Part shown: positions 37,575 through 46,371 of the stretch, in pieces
How the letters are laid out: every line of letters begins with the position of its first letter
Position numbering within the stretch: the stretch's first letter is position 1
Assembly: GCF_031348265.1 (NCBI RefSeq)
Contig: NZ_CP133771.1
Span: forward strand, 6,386,001-6,450,000
DNA from: Streptomyces collinus
Lineage (GTDB): Bacteria > Actinomycetota > Actinomycetes > Streptomycetales > Streptomycetaceae
Direction: 5' to 3'
DNA: 64,000 nucleotides
Notes under the pieces: generated by a model
What the model was told of the DNA's origin: nothing
Seen by the model: only the letters and a program-made list of their open reading frames with translations
Database searches by the model: none
Translations under genes and position numbers: made by a program

Positions 37575-37762
37575 TCCCCCCTCGGTTCCCCCCACCCCTA
37601 GGGTGTATCCAGCCGCCCCCGTTCCTTCACCCGTCCGTGCGGGCGCTCGGAGTGAACCGGGGGAGCGGAAGGGGGCGCTTTCGCTGAGCGACCTGTCCCG
37701 CTGATCATCCCGCCCCTACCGTCGAACACGAGGGCACGGCTGTACGGCGGGGAGGCTCGACG

Positions 37763-40700
37763 ATGGCGTCGCGGAACCGGTCCCGGGAGACGGACGACAG
37801 CCCACAAGGCTCCCCGGAGCTCCCCGGACCAGCACGGCACGAGGCCGGGGCGGTCCCCGGCGACGCCCTCGTCCGCATCCACGACCTGGCCGGCCGCCCC
37901 CGCGGCACCGGCTTCCTGGCCGACCACCACGGCACGCTGATCACCAGCCACGAGGCCGTCGACGGCCTGCCCCGGCTCGTCCTGTACGGCGCCGAGGGCC
38001 GCCGCCGGGTCGTGTCCGCCGACGCGGTCACCCCCCTGCCCGCACTGGACCTGGCCCTCGTTCGGACCGAGGGGCTCGGTGTGCCGCCGCTGCCCGTCAC
38101 CGTGCGGGAGGAAGCCAGAACCGGCACCTATGTGCGGATCGCCGCCGACGGCTGGCGCGAGGCACGGCTGCTGGGCTCGGCCTCCGTGACCTACGCGGCC
38201 ACGGACCGCTTCCACCGCCTCGACGACGCCCTGGAGCTGGCGGTCGGCACGGCAGGGCGGGACGCGCTGCGGCCGGGCGGCGGGGCGGCCGGCGGCCCGG
38301 TGCTCGACGCCGGGACCGGCGCCGTGGTGGGGGTGCTGGGCACCGCTCTCAGCTCCGATCACAGCGACGTCGGATTCGCCGTACCGCTGCGTTCCCGGCT
38401 CGCCGGTGCCGTACAGCCACTGGCCGCCGTGCTCGCGGAGAACGCGGCGACGGTTCCCGCGTACGGCGCGGACCTCAATCCGGCCGGGGTGCTGGACCTG
38501 ACCGCCACCTCCGTGGCACTGGAGGGCCCGCCCGGCGGCAGCGGAATCCCGCAACCGGTCGAACGGGCGGCCGTGGCTGCCGGGATCAACGCGTTCACCC
38601 GCGGCCCGGCGGCCGTGCTCGGCCTCGTCGGCCCTCCGGGCAGCGGTCGTACGACGGAACTCGCGGCGCTCGCCGCGCGGCGCCGGCGGGACGGACAGCC
38701 CACGCTCTGGCTGCGCGGCAGTGAACTACGGGACGGTGACACGTCGGTGGCCGACGCGGCACACCGGGCGCTGGACCGGGCCGCCCCCGCCGTGGCCGCC
38801 TCCGTCCCGGCCGGCCCGGGCGACATCACGCCCGAGCGCCTGGCCCACCTCGCCCGGTCCGAGGGCCGCCCGCTGCTGCTCCTGCTCGACGGCCCCGAGG
38901 AGATGCCCCCGGCCCTGGCCCGCCGCCTGACCGACTGGACGGACGGGACCACGCGGTGGCTGCGGGAGTCGGGAGCCCGGCTGGTGGTGGCGTGCCGGGC
39001 GGAGTACTGGGAGACCGCGCCCCTCCCCGCGGAGCCGTGCGTGGCCGTCGGCGACCTCACCGAGAGCGAGGCGCGGGAGGCGTACCGGCGCCACGGCCTG
39101 GCCGATCACGCCCTCGCCCCGGCCGACGCCCGGCACCCCCTCACCCTCGGTCTGCTCGCCGAGGTCCGGGCCGCCCTCCCCGAGCACTCCGAGCCGGCCG
39201 CGGCCGACCGGAACGACGTCTTCGCGGCCTACCTCGACCTGATGTCCCTGCGGGTCGCCCAGCGCCTGGCCGCCGGCGACGGCCTGCACGGCACCGCCGT
39301 GCGCCGCCTGGCCGCGAAGGTCGCCGGGCAGGTGCACGAGGCCGCCCGGCGCAGCCTCGGACCGGGGCCGGGGGACCTGGACCCGCAGGCGTTCGCGGAG
39401 GTGTTCCCGTGGGGGACCGCCCCGGAGCGGCTCGGCGGCGGCACCGGCTGGGCGTCGGCCGTGCTCGCCGAGGGCCTGCTCGTGCCCGCCGGACCCGGCT
39501 ACCGCTTCGCGCACGAAGGGCTCGCCGACTGGCTCCAGGGCATGCACCTCGACCTCGACGAAGCCCTGCACGCCCTCGTCCACCGCGCCGAGGATGCCCT
39601 GTCCGACCCCGTGCCGCACCACCGCATCGGGCCGGTCGTCCAGGCCCTGCTGTACGCCGGCCGCCAGCACGGCCCCGGTCACCTGACCTCCCGCCTGGCC
39701 GACCTGGTGCACGCCCTGGACGCCGATCCGCGCTCCTGGTGGGCCGCCCGGCTGCTCGCCGGGACGCTGCCGGCCCTGCCCGACGCGGCGCCGTACACAG
39801 AGGTGCTGCGGCTGCTCGCCGACCGGATCGTGGCCTGGCGGCGGCAGGAGCGGCCCGTCCCGGAGGAGCTCGGGCCCGCCTTCTGGACCGGCGTCAGGCT
39901 CCCGGAGGAGGCACGCTGGGCCCTGCTGCGGCGGCTGGTCCACGCCGACGGGCCGCCGCGCGAGGCCGGACCCCGCTTCCTGGACGCCGTCGCCGAACTC
40001 CTCGCCGCCGACCCCGCCGCCGTGCAACCGCAGCTCGCCCACTGGTTCGACGACGAGCAGCCGCTGCCCGCCACCCCGCACGCGACCGTGGCCACGGCCG
40101 CCCAGGCGCTCCTGCACACCCACCGCCACGGCACCCTGGACGGTCTGACGGACGTGCTCGTCGACCGTGCGCACCCGCGGGCCGACGAACTGCTCGCCGT
40201 GCTGGCCGAGGAGGAGCCGTCGGGGGTGTGCCGGGCCGTCGACCGGTGGGCGCGCGACGAGCGGCCCGCGCGGCGCAGCGCCGCGGTGGCGCACGGACTG
40301 CGCGTCGCGCCGCACGTGAGCACCGGAGGCGACCGCGCCCTCCTGCGCTACGCGGCCCTCACCCTGCTCGCCCGCACCGCCGACCGCGCCCTGCACGGCG
40401 GCGCCCTCGCCCTCCTCGTCCAGGACCCCCACACCCGGGCCCGCTACCTCCCCCGGGCGCTGGAGCACTTCGCGGCGGGCGACCCGCGGTTCTCACCGGA
40501 CGCGCTCGCCGGCGCCCTCCTGACCGACCCCGAGCCGGTCCTCGGGGCCTTCGCGGCCCGGCTGGAGCGGCCGGACGCGGAGGAGGCCCTGCGGGCACTG
40601 GCCGACGCAGCCCCGCCCGGCCTGGCCCGGCGGGTCGCCGCAGTGGTGTGCCGGGCGGCCTCGCTGCGGCCGGAACTCGCCGGGCACACGGCCGCGTACG

Positions 40701-41164
40701 CCGACCAGCGGCTCGACCGGGGCTCCGCCGCCCGGCCCGTGCTCCTGCCGCTGATCACGGGCCTGCTGGAGGACGGCCCGGTGCGGCTGCGCTGCGCCCT
40801 GGCCGCCGTCCTCACCCCGCCCGGCATCCCCGCCTCGCGTCCGCTGCGCCGCGAACTGCGCGACGCGCTCCTCGCCCGGGAACACGACACCGACGTCCTG
40901 GACGCGCTGCTGAACGCCGCCGCCCGCAACGCCGGCGACGACCTGCGCGACCTCGTCCACCGCATCGGACTGCTCCTCGTGCGCACCCCGGAGGGCGCCA
41001 CCCGCTTCGACCGCGCCCTGGTCGACCTGGGCCGGCACGTGCCCGGCTTCGCCGCCCGCGCGGCCGCCTGGCTGGCCGAGGCGCCCGAGGAGTGGGCGGC
41101 GCTGGTCGGGCCGAGCTCCCACCGGATGATCGAGAACCTGGCGGGCGCGGGCGTCCCCGCGTGA
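37763..41164 (+). CDS. Trypsin-like (Ser-to-Ala) domain fused to a STAND/NACHT-like P-loop NTPase and helical repeats
   Basis: Protein of 1133 residues. Residues about 35-225 have a chymotrypsin-like peptidase fold: His in LITSHEAVDG and Asp in ALDLALVRTEG. The Ser motif reads GGGAAGGPVLD where active enzymes have GxSGGPV, so the nucleophile is Ala and the domain is probably inactive. Residues about 265-560 form a P-loop NTPase: Walker A GPPGSGRTT at 290-298, Walker B PLLLLLDGPEE near 370, and RLVVACRAEYW as a sensor-like strand. A winged-helix-like piece (RFAHEGLADWLQGM) and about 500 residues of Leu/Ala-rich helical repeats follow. The domain order resembles STAND signalling or conflict proteins. 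Its target is unknown. GGGGAGG precedes the ATG. It stands alone between truB and ribF. Confidence 0.85.
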   Translation: MASRNRSRETDDSPQGSPELPGPARHEAGAVPGDALVRIHDLAGRPRGTGFLADHHGTLITSHEAVDGLPRLVLYGAEGRRRVVSADAVTPLPALDLALVRTEGLGVPPLPVTVREEARTGTYVRIAADGWREARLLGSASVTYAATDRFHRLDDALELAVGTAGRDALRPGGGAAGGPVLDAGTGAVVGVLGTALSSDHSDVGFAVPLRSRLAGAVQPLAAVLAENAATVPAYGADLNPAGVLDLTATSVALEGPPGGSGIPQPVERAAVAAGINAFTRGPAAVLGLVGPPGSGRTTELAALAARRRRDGQPTLWLRGSELRDGDTSVADAAHRALDRAAPAVAASVPAGPGDITPERLAHLARSEGRPLLLLLDGPEEMPPALARRLTDWTDGTTRWLRESGARLVVACRAEYWETAPLPAEPCVAVGDLTESEAREAYRRHGLADHALAPADARHPLTLGLLAEVRAALPEHSEPAAADRNDVFAAYLDLMSLRVAQRLAAGDGLHGTAVRRLAAKVAGQVHEAARRSLGPGPGDLDPQAFAEVFPWGTAPERLGGGTGWASAVLAEGLLVPAGPGYRFAHEGLADWLQGMHLDLDEALHALVHRAEDALSDPVPHHRIGPVVQALLYAGRQHGPGHLTSRLADLVHALDADPRSWWAARLLAGTLPALPDAAPYTEVLRLLADRIVAWRRQERPVPEELGPAFWTGVRLPEEARWALLRRLVHADGPPREAGPRFLDAVAELLAADPAAVQPQLAHWFDDEQPLPATPHATVATAAQALLHTHRHGTLDGLTDVLVDRAHPRADELLAVLAEEEPSGVCRAVDRWARDERPARRSAAVAHGLRVAPHVSTGGDRALLRYAALTLLARTADRALHGGALALLVQDPHTRARYLPRALEHFAAGDPRFSPDALAGALLTDPEPVLGAFAARLERPDAEEALRALADAAPPGLARRVAAVVCRAASLRPELAGHTAAYADQRLDRGSAARPVLLPLITGLLEDGPVRLRCALAAVLTPPGIPASRPLRRELRDALLAREHDTDVLDALLNAAARNAGDDLRDLVHRIGLLLVRTPEGATRFDRALVDLGRHVPGFAARAAAWLAEAPEEWAALVGPSSHRMIENLAGAGVPA

Positions 41165-41334
41165 CCGGCCTTCCGGGCGCCGGGCCGCAGTACGGTGCCG
41201 TGCGCCCTGTCACAGCCCCCATGCCGATGCGGGCAGGAGGCACCCGGCATGGCACCCTTAGACCTGCGCACGAGGCAATCACGGACAACCGACCGGACAC
41301 GGGTTCGACGAGCTTTCGACAAGGAGCAGGCACA

Positions 41335-42288
41335 GTGCAGCGCTGGCGTGGCTTGGAGGACATCCCCCAGGACTGGGGGCGCAGCGTCGTCACCATCGGC
41401 TCCTACGACGGAGTGCACCGCGGGCACCAGCTGATCATCCGGCATGCCGTGGACCGCGCCCGGGAGCTGGGTGTGCCCGCCGTCGTCGTCACCTTCGACC
41501 CGCACCCCAGCGAGGTCGTCCGCCCCGGCAGCCACCCGCCGCTGCTCGCCCCGCACCACCGCCGCGCCGAACTCATGGCCGACCTGGGCGTGGACGCGGT
41601 GCTCATCCTCCCCTTCACGACCGAGTTCTCGCAGCTGTCCCCGGCCGACTTCGTCGTCAAGGTCCTGGTCGACAAGCTGCACGCCAAGGCGGTCGTCGAG
41701 GGCCCCAACTTCCGCTTCGGCCACAAGGCCGCCGGGAACGTGGAGTTCCTCGCCACGCAGGGCAAGACCTACGACTTCGAGGTCGAGGTCGTCGACCTGT
41801 ACGTGACCGGTGCGGCGGGCGGCGGCGAGCCGTTCTCCTCCACGCTGACGCGACGGCTGGTCGCCGAGGGCGACGTCGAGGGCGCGGCGGAGATCCTCGG
41901 CCGGCCGCACCGGGTGGAGGGCGTCGTCGTCCGGGGCGCCCAGCGCGGGCGCGAACTGGGCTTCCCGACGGCCAACGTCGAGACGCTGCCGCACACGGCC
42001 ATCCCGGCCGACGGTGTGTACGCGGGGTGGCTGCACGCCCAGGGCGAGGCGATGCCGGCGGCGATCTCCGTGGGGACGAACCCGCAGTTCGAGGGGACCG
42101 AGCGGACGGTGGAGGCGTACGCCATCGACCGGGTGGGGCTCGATCTGTACGGGCTGCATGTCGCGGTCGACTTCCTGGCGTTCGTGCGGGGGCAGGCCAA
42201 GTTCGACACGTTGGACGCGCTGCTGGTTCAGATGGGGCAGGACGTCGAGAAGTGCGCGGAGTTGGTGGCGGCTGAGGGGGCTGCCTAG
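41335..42288 (+). CDS. ribF: Bifunctional riboflavin kinase/FAD synthetase
   Basis: Enzyme of 317 residues making FMN and FAD from riboflavin. The N-terminal adenylyltransferase domain has VTIGSYDGVHRGHQ and the FDPHP motif. The C-terminal flavokinase domain has GRELGFPTANVE with the PTAN signature, then GVYAGWL and VEAYAID. The GTG at 41335 follows AAGGAG. It has its usual position downstream of truB, except for the large STAND-like gene in between. No FMN riboswitch was recognised in the 170 bp upstream. Confidence 0.96.
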   Translation: MQRWRGLEDIPQDWGRSVVTIGSYDGVHRGHQLIIRHAVDRARELGVPAVVVTFDPHPSEVVRPGSHPPLLAPHHRRAELMADLGVDAVLILPFTTEFSQLSPADFVVKVLVDKLHAKAVVEGPNFRFGHKAAGNVEFLATQGKTYDFEVEVVDLYVTGAAGGGEPFSSTLTRRLVAEGDVEGAAEILGRPHRVEGVVVRGAQRGRELGFPTANVETLPHTAIPADGVYAGWLHAQGEAMPAAISVGTNPQFEGTERTVEAYAIDRVGLDLYGLHVAVDFLAFVRGQAKFDTLDALLVQMGQDVEKCAELVAAEGAA

Positions 42289-42300
42289 TCTTCTTGTGGG

Positions 42301-42381
42301 CCGTCTGCGGGTGCGTTGTGGCTTGTCGCGCCCACGCGGCGGAGCCGCACATCGTTACAGCCCCGCGCCCCTTGAGGGCGC
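42301..42381 (-). repeat. Dispersed GC-rich intergenic repeat, long class, copy D
   Basis: Read on the minus strand: AAGGGGCGCGGGGCTGTAAC, GATGTGCGGCTCCGCCGCGT, GGGCGCGACAAGCCACAACG, then CACCCGCAG. It matches copy C at 25821 over about 75 bases. It supplies the last codons and the TAA stop of the neighbouring ABC ATPase gene, so the gene end has been formed by the element. Confidence 0.65.
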
Positions 42382-43383
42382 ATGCGAAACCGCCCAGTGA
42401 CAAGCGACCTGCGAGTCACCGCCCCCGCTCAGCACCTCCAAGTCCTGGTGCCTGCACGCGTCCGCCACGCCCGCCCGCTCCGCCTCGCCACCCGCCAGGA
42501 TCTGGCAGCGCACGTGGAAGCGGCACCCTGACGGGATTCGGGACGGGTCCGGGGGTTCCCCGGTGAGGACGACCGGGGCGCCCGGGGCCTCCGGGAGGAC
42601 CGACAGCAGCGCCTGCGTGTAGGGATGCCGCGGGGCCGTCAGGACCTGTTCCACCGCGCCCGTTTCCACGATCCGGCCCAGGTACATCACGGCGACCCGG
42701 TCGGCGATGTTCCACGCGAGGCCCAGGTCGTGCGTGACGACAAGGGCGGACAGGCCCAGCTCGGTGCGCAGCCGGAGCAGCAGGGCGAGGATCTCGCCGC
42801 GTACCGAGGCGTCGAGGGACGCCACCGGCTCGTCGGCGACGAGGAGTTCGGGTTCCAGGACGAGCGCCCCGGCGATGACGACGCGCTGGCGCTGCCCGCC
42901 GGACAGTTCGTGCGGGTAGCGCAGGAAGAAGCGCTCCGGGGGGCGCAGGCCGGCCCGGGACAGGGCATCGGCGACCGCCGCGCGTTCGTCGCCGCGGTGG
43001 CCGTGGATGCGCAGGCCCTCGGCGACCGCGTCGTACACCGTGTGCCGGGGGTTGAGCGAGCCGCTGGGGTCCTGGAGGACCAGTTGGACACGTTTGCGGT
43101 AGGCCTTGAGGGACCGGCCGGAGTAGTCCAGCGGGCGTCCGTCGAAGGTGACCCGGCCCGCGGTCGGCTCGACCAGCCCGAGCAGGCTGCGGGCCAGGGT
43201 CGTCTTGCCGCAGCCGGACTCGCCGACCAGGGCGACGATCTCGCCTCGGCGGATGTCGAGGTCGACGCCGTCCACCGCGCGGGCCCGGGGGCCGCCGTGC
43301 CGGCCGGGGAAGGTGATGTGGAGGCCCTGGGCGCTGAGCAAGGGGGCCGTGGTGACCTCGGGGGCCGTGGGCGATGTGGTCAT
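42355..43383 (-). CDS. Oligopeptide/nickel-type ABC transporter ATPase (OppF-like)
   Basis: ATP-binding subunit of 342 residues. Walker A is GESGCGKTT, the signature LSGGQRQR, Walker B LLVADEP and the H-loop VVTHDLG. The C-terminal Opp/Dpp extension with cysteines (PSGCRFHVRCQI) is present. The ATG at 43383 gives the normal domain start; a longer frame to 43563 would overlap the partner gene deeply. Its start overlaps the stop of the OppD-like gene. The C-terminal peptide SHAPSRGAGL is encoded by a dispersed repeat. Confidence 0.92.
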   Translation of the reverse strand: MTTSPTAPEVTTAPLLSAQGLHITFPGRHGGPRARAVDGVDLDIRRGEIVALVGESGCGKTTLARSLLGLVEPTAGRVTFDGRPLDYSGRSLKAYRKRVQLVLQDPSGSLNPRHTVYDAVAEGLRIHGHRGDERAAVADALSRAGLRPPERFFLRYPHELSGGQRQRVVIAGALVLEPELLVADEPVASLDASVRGEILALLLRLRTELGLSALVVTHDLGLAWNIADRVAVMYLGRIVETGAVEQVLTAPRHPYTQALLSVLPEAPGAPVVLTGEPPDPSRIPSGCRFHVRCQILAGGEAERAGVADACRHQDLEVLSGGGDSQVACHWAVSHAPSRGAGL

Positions 43384-44399
43384 GGCGTGCCGGGCCTCGC
43401 TTCCTCCAGGGGCTCTGGTTCCTCTCGGGCGCCACGGCGTGCGTCCGCCGGTGGCCCGACCAGTACGCACGCCGCCCGGCGCTCCGGTCCCGCGGTCCGC
43501 AGCAGCGGGTCCTCCTCCGGGCACGACTCCAGCGCCACCGGGCAGCGTGGATGGAACGTGCACCCGGACGGCAGCGCGGCCGGGTCCGGCGGATCGCCCG
43601 CCAGCCCCTGCGGCGCGAACCGGGACGCCGGGTCGCCGATGCGCGGGAACGCCGCCGACAGGGCCCGGGCGTACGGGTGCCGGGCGTCCTCGTACACCTG
43701 GGCGGCCGGGCCCTCCTCGACCACCCGGCCCGCGTACATCACCGCCAGCCGGTCGCAGGTGTCGGCGAGGACCGCAAGGTCATGGCTGATCATGATCAGG
43801 CCGAGGTCCTGGTCCGCGACGAGCTGCTCGATGAGCCGGAGGATCTGGGCCTGGATCATCACGTCGAGAGCGGTCGTCGGCTCGTCGGCGATGATCAGCC
43901 GGGGATCGCAGGCCAGGGCCATGGCGATCATGACGCGCTGGCGCTGGCCGCCGGACAGCTCGTGCGGATAGGCGTCGGCGCGGGCGGCGGGCAGCCCGAC
44001 CTGCTCCAGCAGCTCGCCGGTCTTCCTCTTCGCCCCGGCCGCGGTGGCCTTCTTGTGCAGCAGGATCGGCTCGGCGATCTGGTCGCCGATGCGGTGCACC
44101 GCGTTGAGGGAGTGCATCGCGCCCTGGAAGACGACGGAGGCCCCCGCCCAGCGGACCGCCCGGACCCGGCCCCACTTCATGGCCAGCACGTCCTCGCCGT
44201 CGAGAAACACCTCCCCGGTGATCCGGGAGCCCGCCGGCAACAGCCGCAGCAGGGCCAGCGCCAGCGTGGACTTGCCGCAGCCGGACTCCCCGGCGAGGCC
44301 GAGCTTGTGACCCGCCTCCAGGCGCAGATCGACCCCGCGCACGGCGGCCGCCCCGCCGGCGTACGTCACGGTCAGGTTCCTGACGTCGAGCAGACTCAA
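43380..44399 (-). CDS. Oligopeptide/nickel-type ABC transporter ATPase (OppD-like)
   Basis: ATP-binding subunit of 339 residues: Walker A GESGCGKST, signature LSGGQRQR, Walker B LIIADEP, switch MISHDLA. The Cys-bearing C-terminal extension reads PSGCTFHPRCPVALESC. The start is probably the TTG at 44399, which overlaps the upstream permease stop (TTGA); an ATG in a sensible place is lacking. With the OppF-like partner it forms the heterodimeric motor. Confidence 0.9.
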   Translation of the reverse strand: MSLLDVRNLTVTYAGGAAAVRGVDLRLEAGHKLGLAGESGCGKSTLALALLRLLPAGSRITGEVFLDGEDVLAMKWGRVRAVRWAGASVVFQGAMHSLNAVHRIGDQIAEPILLHKKATAAGAKRKTGELLEQVGLPAARADAYPHELSGGQRQRVMIAMALACDPRLIIADEPTTALDVMIQAQILRLIEQLVADQDLGLIMISHDLAVLADTCDRLAVMYAGRVVEEGPAAQVYEDARHPYARALSAAFPRIGDPASRFAPQGLAGDPPDPAALPSGCTFHPRCPVALESCPEEDPLLRTAGPERRAACVLVGPPADARRGAREEPEPLEEARPGTP

Positions 44400-45307
44400 C
44401 GCGACACCCCCAGCCTGGGGTTGAGGACGGACTCCACGGCGCGCCCGCACAGCGTGAACGCCAGCGCCACCACGGCGATGGCGATGCCCGGCGGCACCAG
44501 GTACCACCAGTCCCCGGCGCTGACCGCGCCCGCCTCGCGCGCGTCCTGGAGCAGCCCGCCCCACGAAACGACCGTCGGGTCGCCGAGGCCCAGGAAGGCG
44601 AGGGTCGCCTCGGCGAGGATGGCCGAGGAGATGATCAGGGTCGTCTGGGCCAGCACCAGCGGCATCACATTGGGCAGGACGTGCCGGGACATGATGTGCC
44701 AGTGGCCGCCGCCGAGCGCCTGCGCCCGCTCGATGTACGGGCGGGTCTCCACGGCGAGGGTCTGCGCACGCACCAGCCGGGCCGTGGTCGGCCAGGTGGT
44801 CACGCCGATCGCGACGACGGTCGTGGTCAGCGAGCGGGACATCACGGTCGCCAGGGCGATCGCCAGCACCAGCGTCGGCATGACCAGGAACCAGTCGGTG
44901 ATCCGCATCATCACCGTCGCGTACCAGCCCTTGAAGTGCCCCGCCGTCACCCCGATCAGAGTGCCGATCGCGACCGACAGCACGGCGGCCAGCAGCCCGA
45001 CCAGCAGCGACACCCGCGAGCCCCAGATCACCAGGCCCAGCAGGTCCCGTCCGAACTGGTCGGTGCCGAGCGGGAACTCGGCGCTCGGGCTCTGCATCGG
45101 GCGCCCCGGCGCCTGAGTCACACTGCTCACGTCGGAGCCGACGAACAGCGGTGCGAACAGGGCCAGCAGCGCGCACAGCGAGAGCGCGGTCAGGCCGTAC
45201 AGCCCGGCCCGTTCGGAGCGGTACTGCCGCCAGAAGCGGGCGACGGAGGCCCGGCGCCGCTGCCGGGCGAGGGCGCGCGGGCCAGGGGCGGTCTCGGTCG
45301 TCGTCAT
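44396..45307 (-). CDS. Oligopeptide/nickel-type ABC transporter permease (OppC-like)
   Basis: Permease of 303 residues with the OppC N-terminal segment, FPLGTDQFGRDLLGLVIWGSR and the ABC-interacting loop ERAQALGGGHWHIMSRHVLP. About six membrane helices. The ATG overlaps the stop of the OppB-like gene (ATGA), and its own stop overlaps the OppD-like start, so all four genes are coupled. Confidence 0.93.
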   Translation of the reverse strand: MTTTETAPGPRALARQRRRASVARFWRQYRSERAGLYGLTALSLCALLALFAPLFVGSDVSSVTQAPGRPMQSPSAEFPLGTDQFGRDLLGLVIWGSRVSLLVGLLAAVLSVAIGTLIGVTAGHFKGWYATVMMRITDWFLVMPTLVLAIALATVMSRSLTTTVVAIGVTTWPTTARLVRAQTLAVETRPYIERAQALGGGHWHIMSRHVLPNVMPLVLAQTTLIISSAILAEATLAFLGLGDPTVVSWGGLLQDAREAGAVSAGDWWYLVPPGIAIAVVALAFTLCGRAVESVLNPRLGVSR

Positions 45308-46353
45308 CGGGCCACCCGGGGGTCCAGCAGCGGATAGACCAGGTCGGCGAGGGTGTTCATCAGGATCACCGCGGCGGCGAACACGAAGAACAGCCCCTGC
45401 ACGAGCGGCAGATCGGGCACGCTCAGCGCCTGGTAGAACAGCCCGCCGAGCCCCGGCCAGGAGAACACCGTCTCCACCAGGATCACGCCCGCCACCGTCC
45501 GGCCGAGGTTGATGAAGATCAGCGTCACGGTCGGCAGCAGCGCGTTCGGCACGGCGTGCCGGCGGCGTACGAGGTCGTCGCGCAGCCCCTTGGCCCGCGC
45601 GGTCGTCAGATAGTCGCTGCCCATCTCGTCCAGCAGCGCCGACCGTGTGACCAGCAGCGTCTGCCCGTACTCCACGGCCACCAGCGTCACCACCGGCAGC
45701 ACCAGATGGTGCGCCACGTCCAGGACGTACGCGAAGCCCTCCTCGCCGCCCGACTCCATGCCGCCGGTCGGGAACATGCCGGGCAGCGGGCCGATGCCCA
45801 CCGACAGCACGATGATCAGCAGCAGTCCCAGCCAGAAGGACGGAATGGAGTACAGCGTCAGCGCGAGGCCGGTGTTGACGCGGTCGCCCAGCCTGCCGTG
45901 CCGCCATGCCGACCGGGTGCCGAGGAAGATGCCCAGCGCCGTGTAGAGGATGAAGGCGGTACCGGTGAGCAGCAGGGTGTTCGGCAGCGCCTCGGTGATC
46001 TTGTCGACGACGGGGGCGCGGAACTGGTACGACGTCCCGAAGTCGCCCGTGAGCGCCTTGCCACAGTAGTCCGTGAACTGCCGCCACAGGGGCAGGTCGA
46101 GCCCGAACTCCTCGCGGTAGGCGGCCAGTTGCTCCGCCGACACCTGACGGCCGCCCGTCATGGTCTTCACCGGGTCGCCGGGGATCAGCCGGAAGAGGAA
46201 GAAGCTGGTCACGAGCACGGCCAGCAGCGAGACGGCGGCACCGGCCACCTTGCCCGCCAGGTACCGCGGGTACGCGGAGCCCTTGCGTACCCGCGGCCCG
46301 GCCGCCGTCCGCTGCTTGTCCTCGACCAGCGCGGGGGTCGCGTCAGCGGTCAT
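45304..46353 (-). CDS. Oligopeptide/nickel-type ABC transporter permease (OppB-like)
   Basis: Permease of 349 residues. FRLIPGDPVKTMTGG and FGLDLPLWRQFTDYCGKAL are typical of the OppB/DppB family, and the coupling loop reads YLTTARAKGLRDDLVRRRHA. The N-terminal cytoplasmic arm of about 30 residues precedes the first helix. It starts 18 bp after the solute-binding-protein gene ends. Confidence 0.93.
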   Translation of the reverse strand: MTADATPALVEDKQRTAAGPRVRKGSAYPRYLAGKVAGAAVSLLAVLVTSFFLFRLIPGDPVKTMTGGRQVSAEQLAAYREEFGLDLPLWRQFTDYCGKALTGDFGTSYQFRAPVVDKITEALPNTLLLTGTAFILYTALGIFLGTRSAWRHGRLGDRVNTGLALTLYSIPSFWLGLLLIIVLSVGIGPLPGMFPTGGMESGGEEGFAYVLDVAHHLVLPVVTLVAVEYGQTLLVTRSALLDEMGSDYLTTARAKGLRDDLVRRRHAVPNALLPTVTLIFINLGRTVAGVILVETVFSWPGLGGLFYQALSVPDLPLVQGLFFVFAAAVILMNTLADLVYPLLDPRVAR

Positions 46354-46371
46354 GAGTACCCGCTCGCCGCT

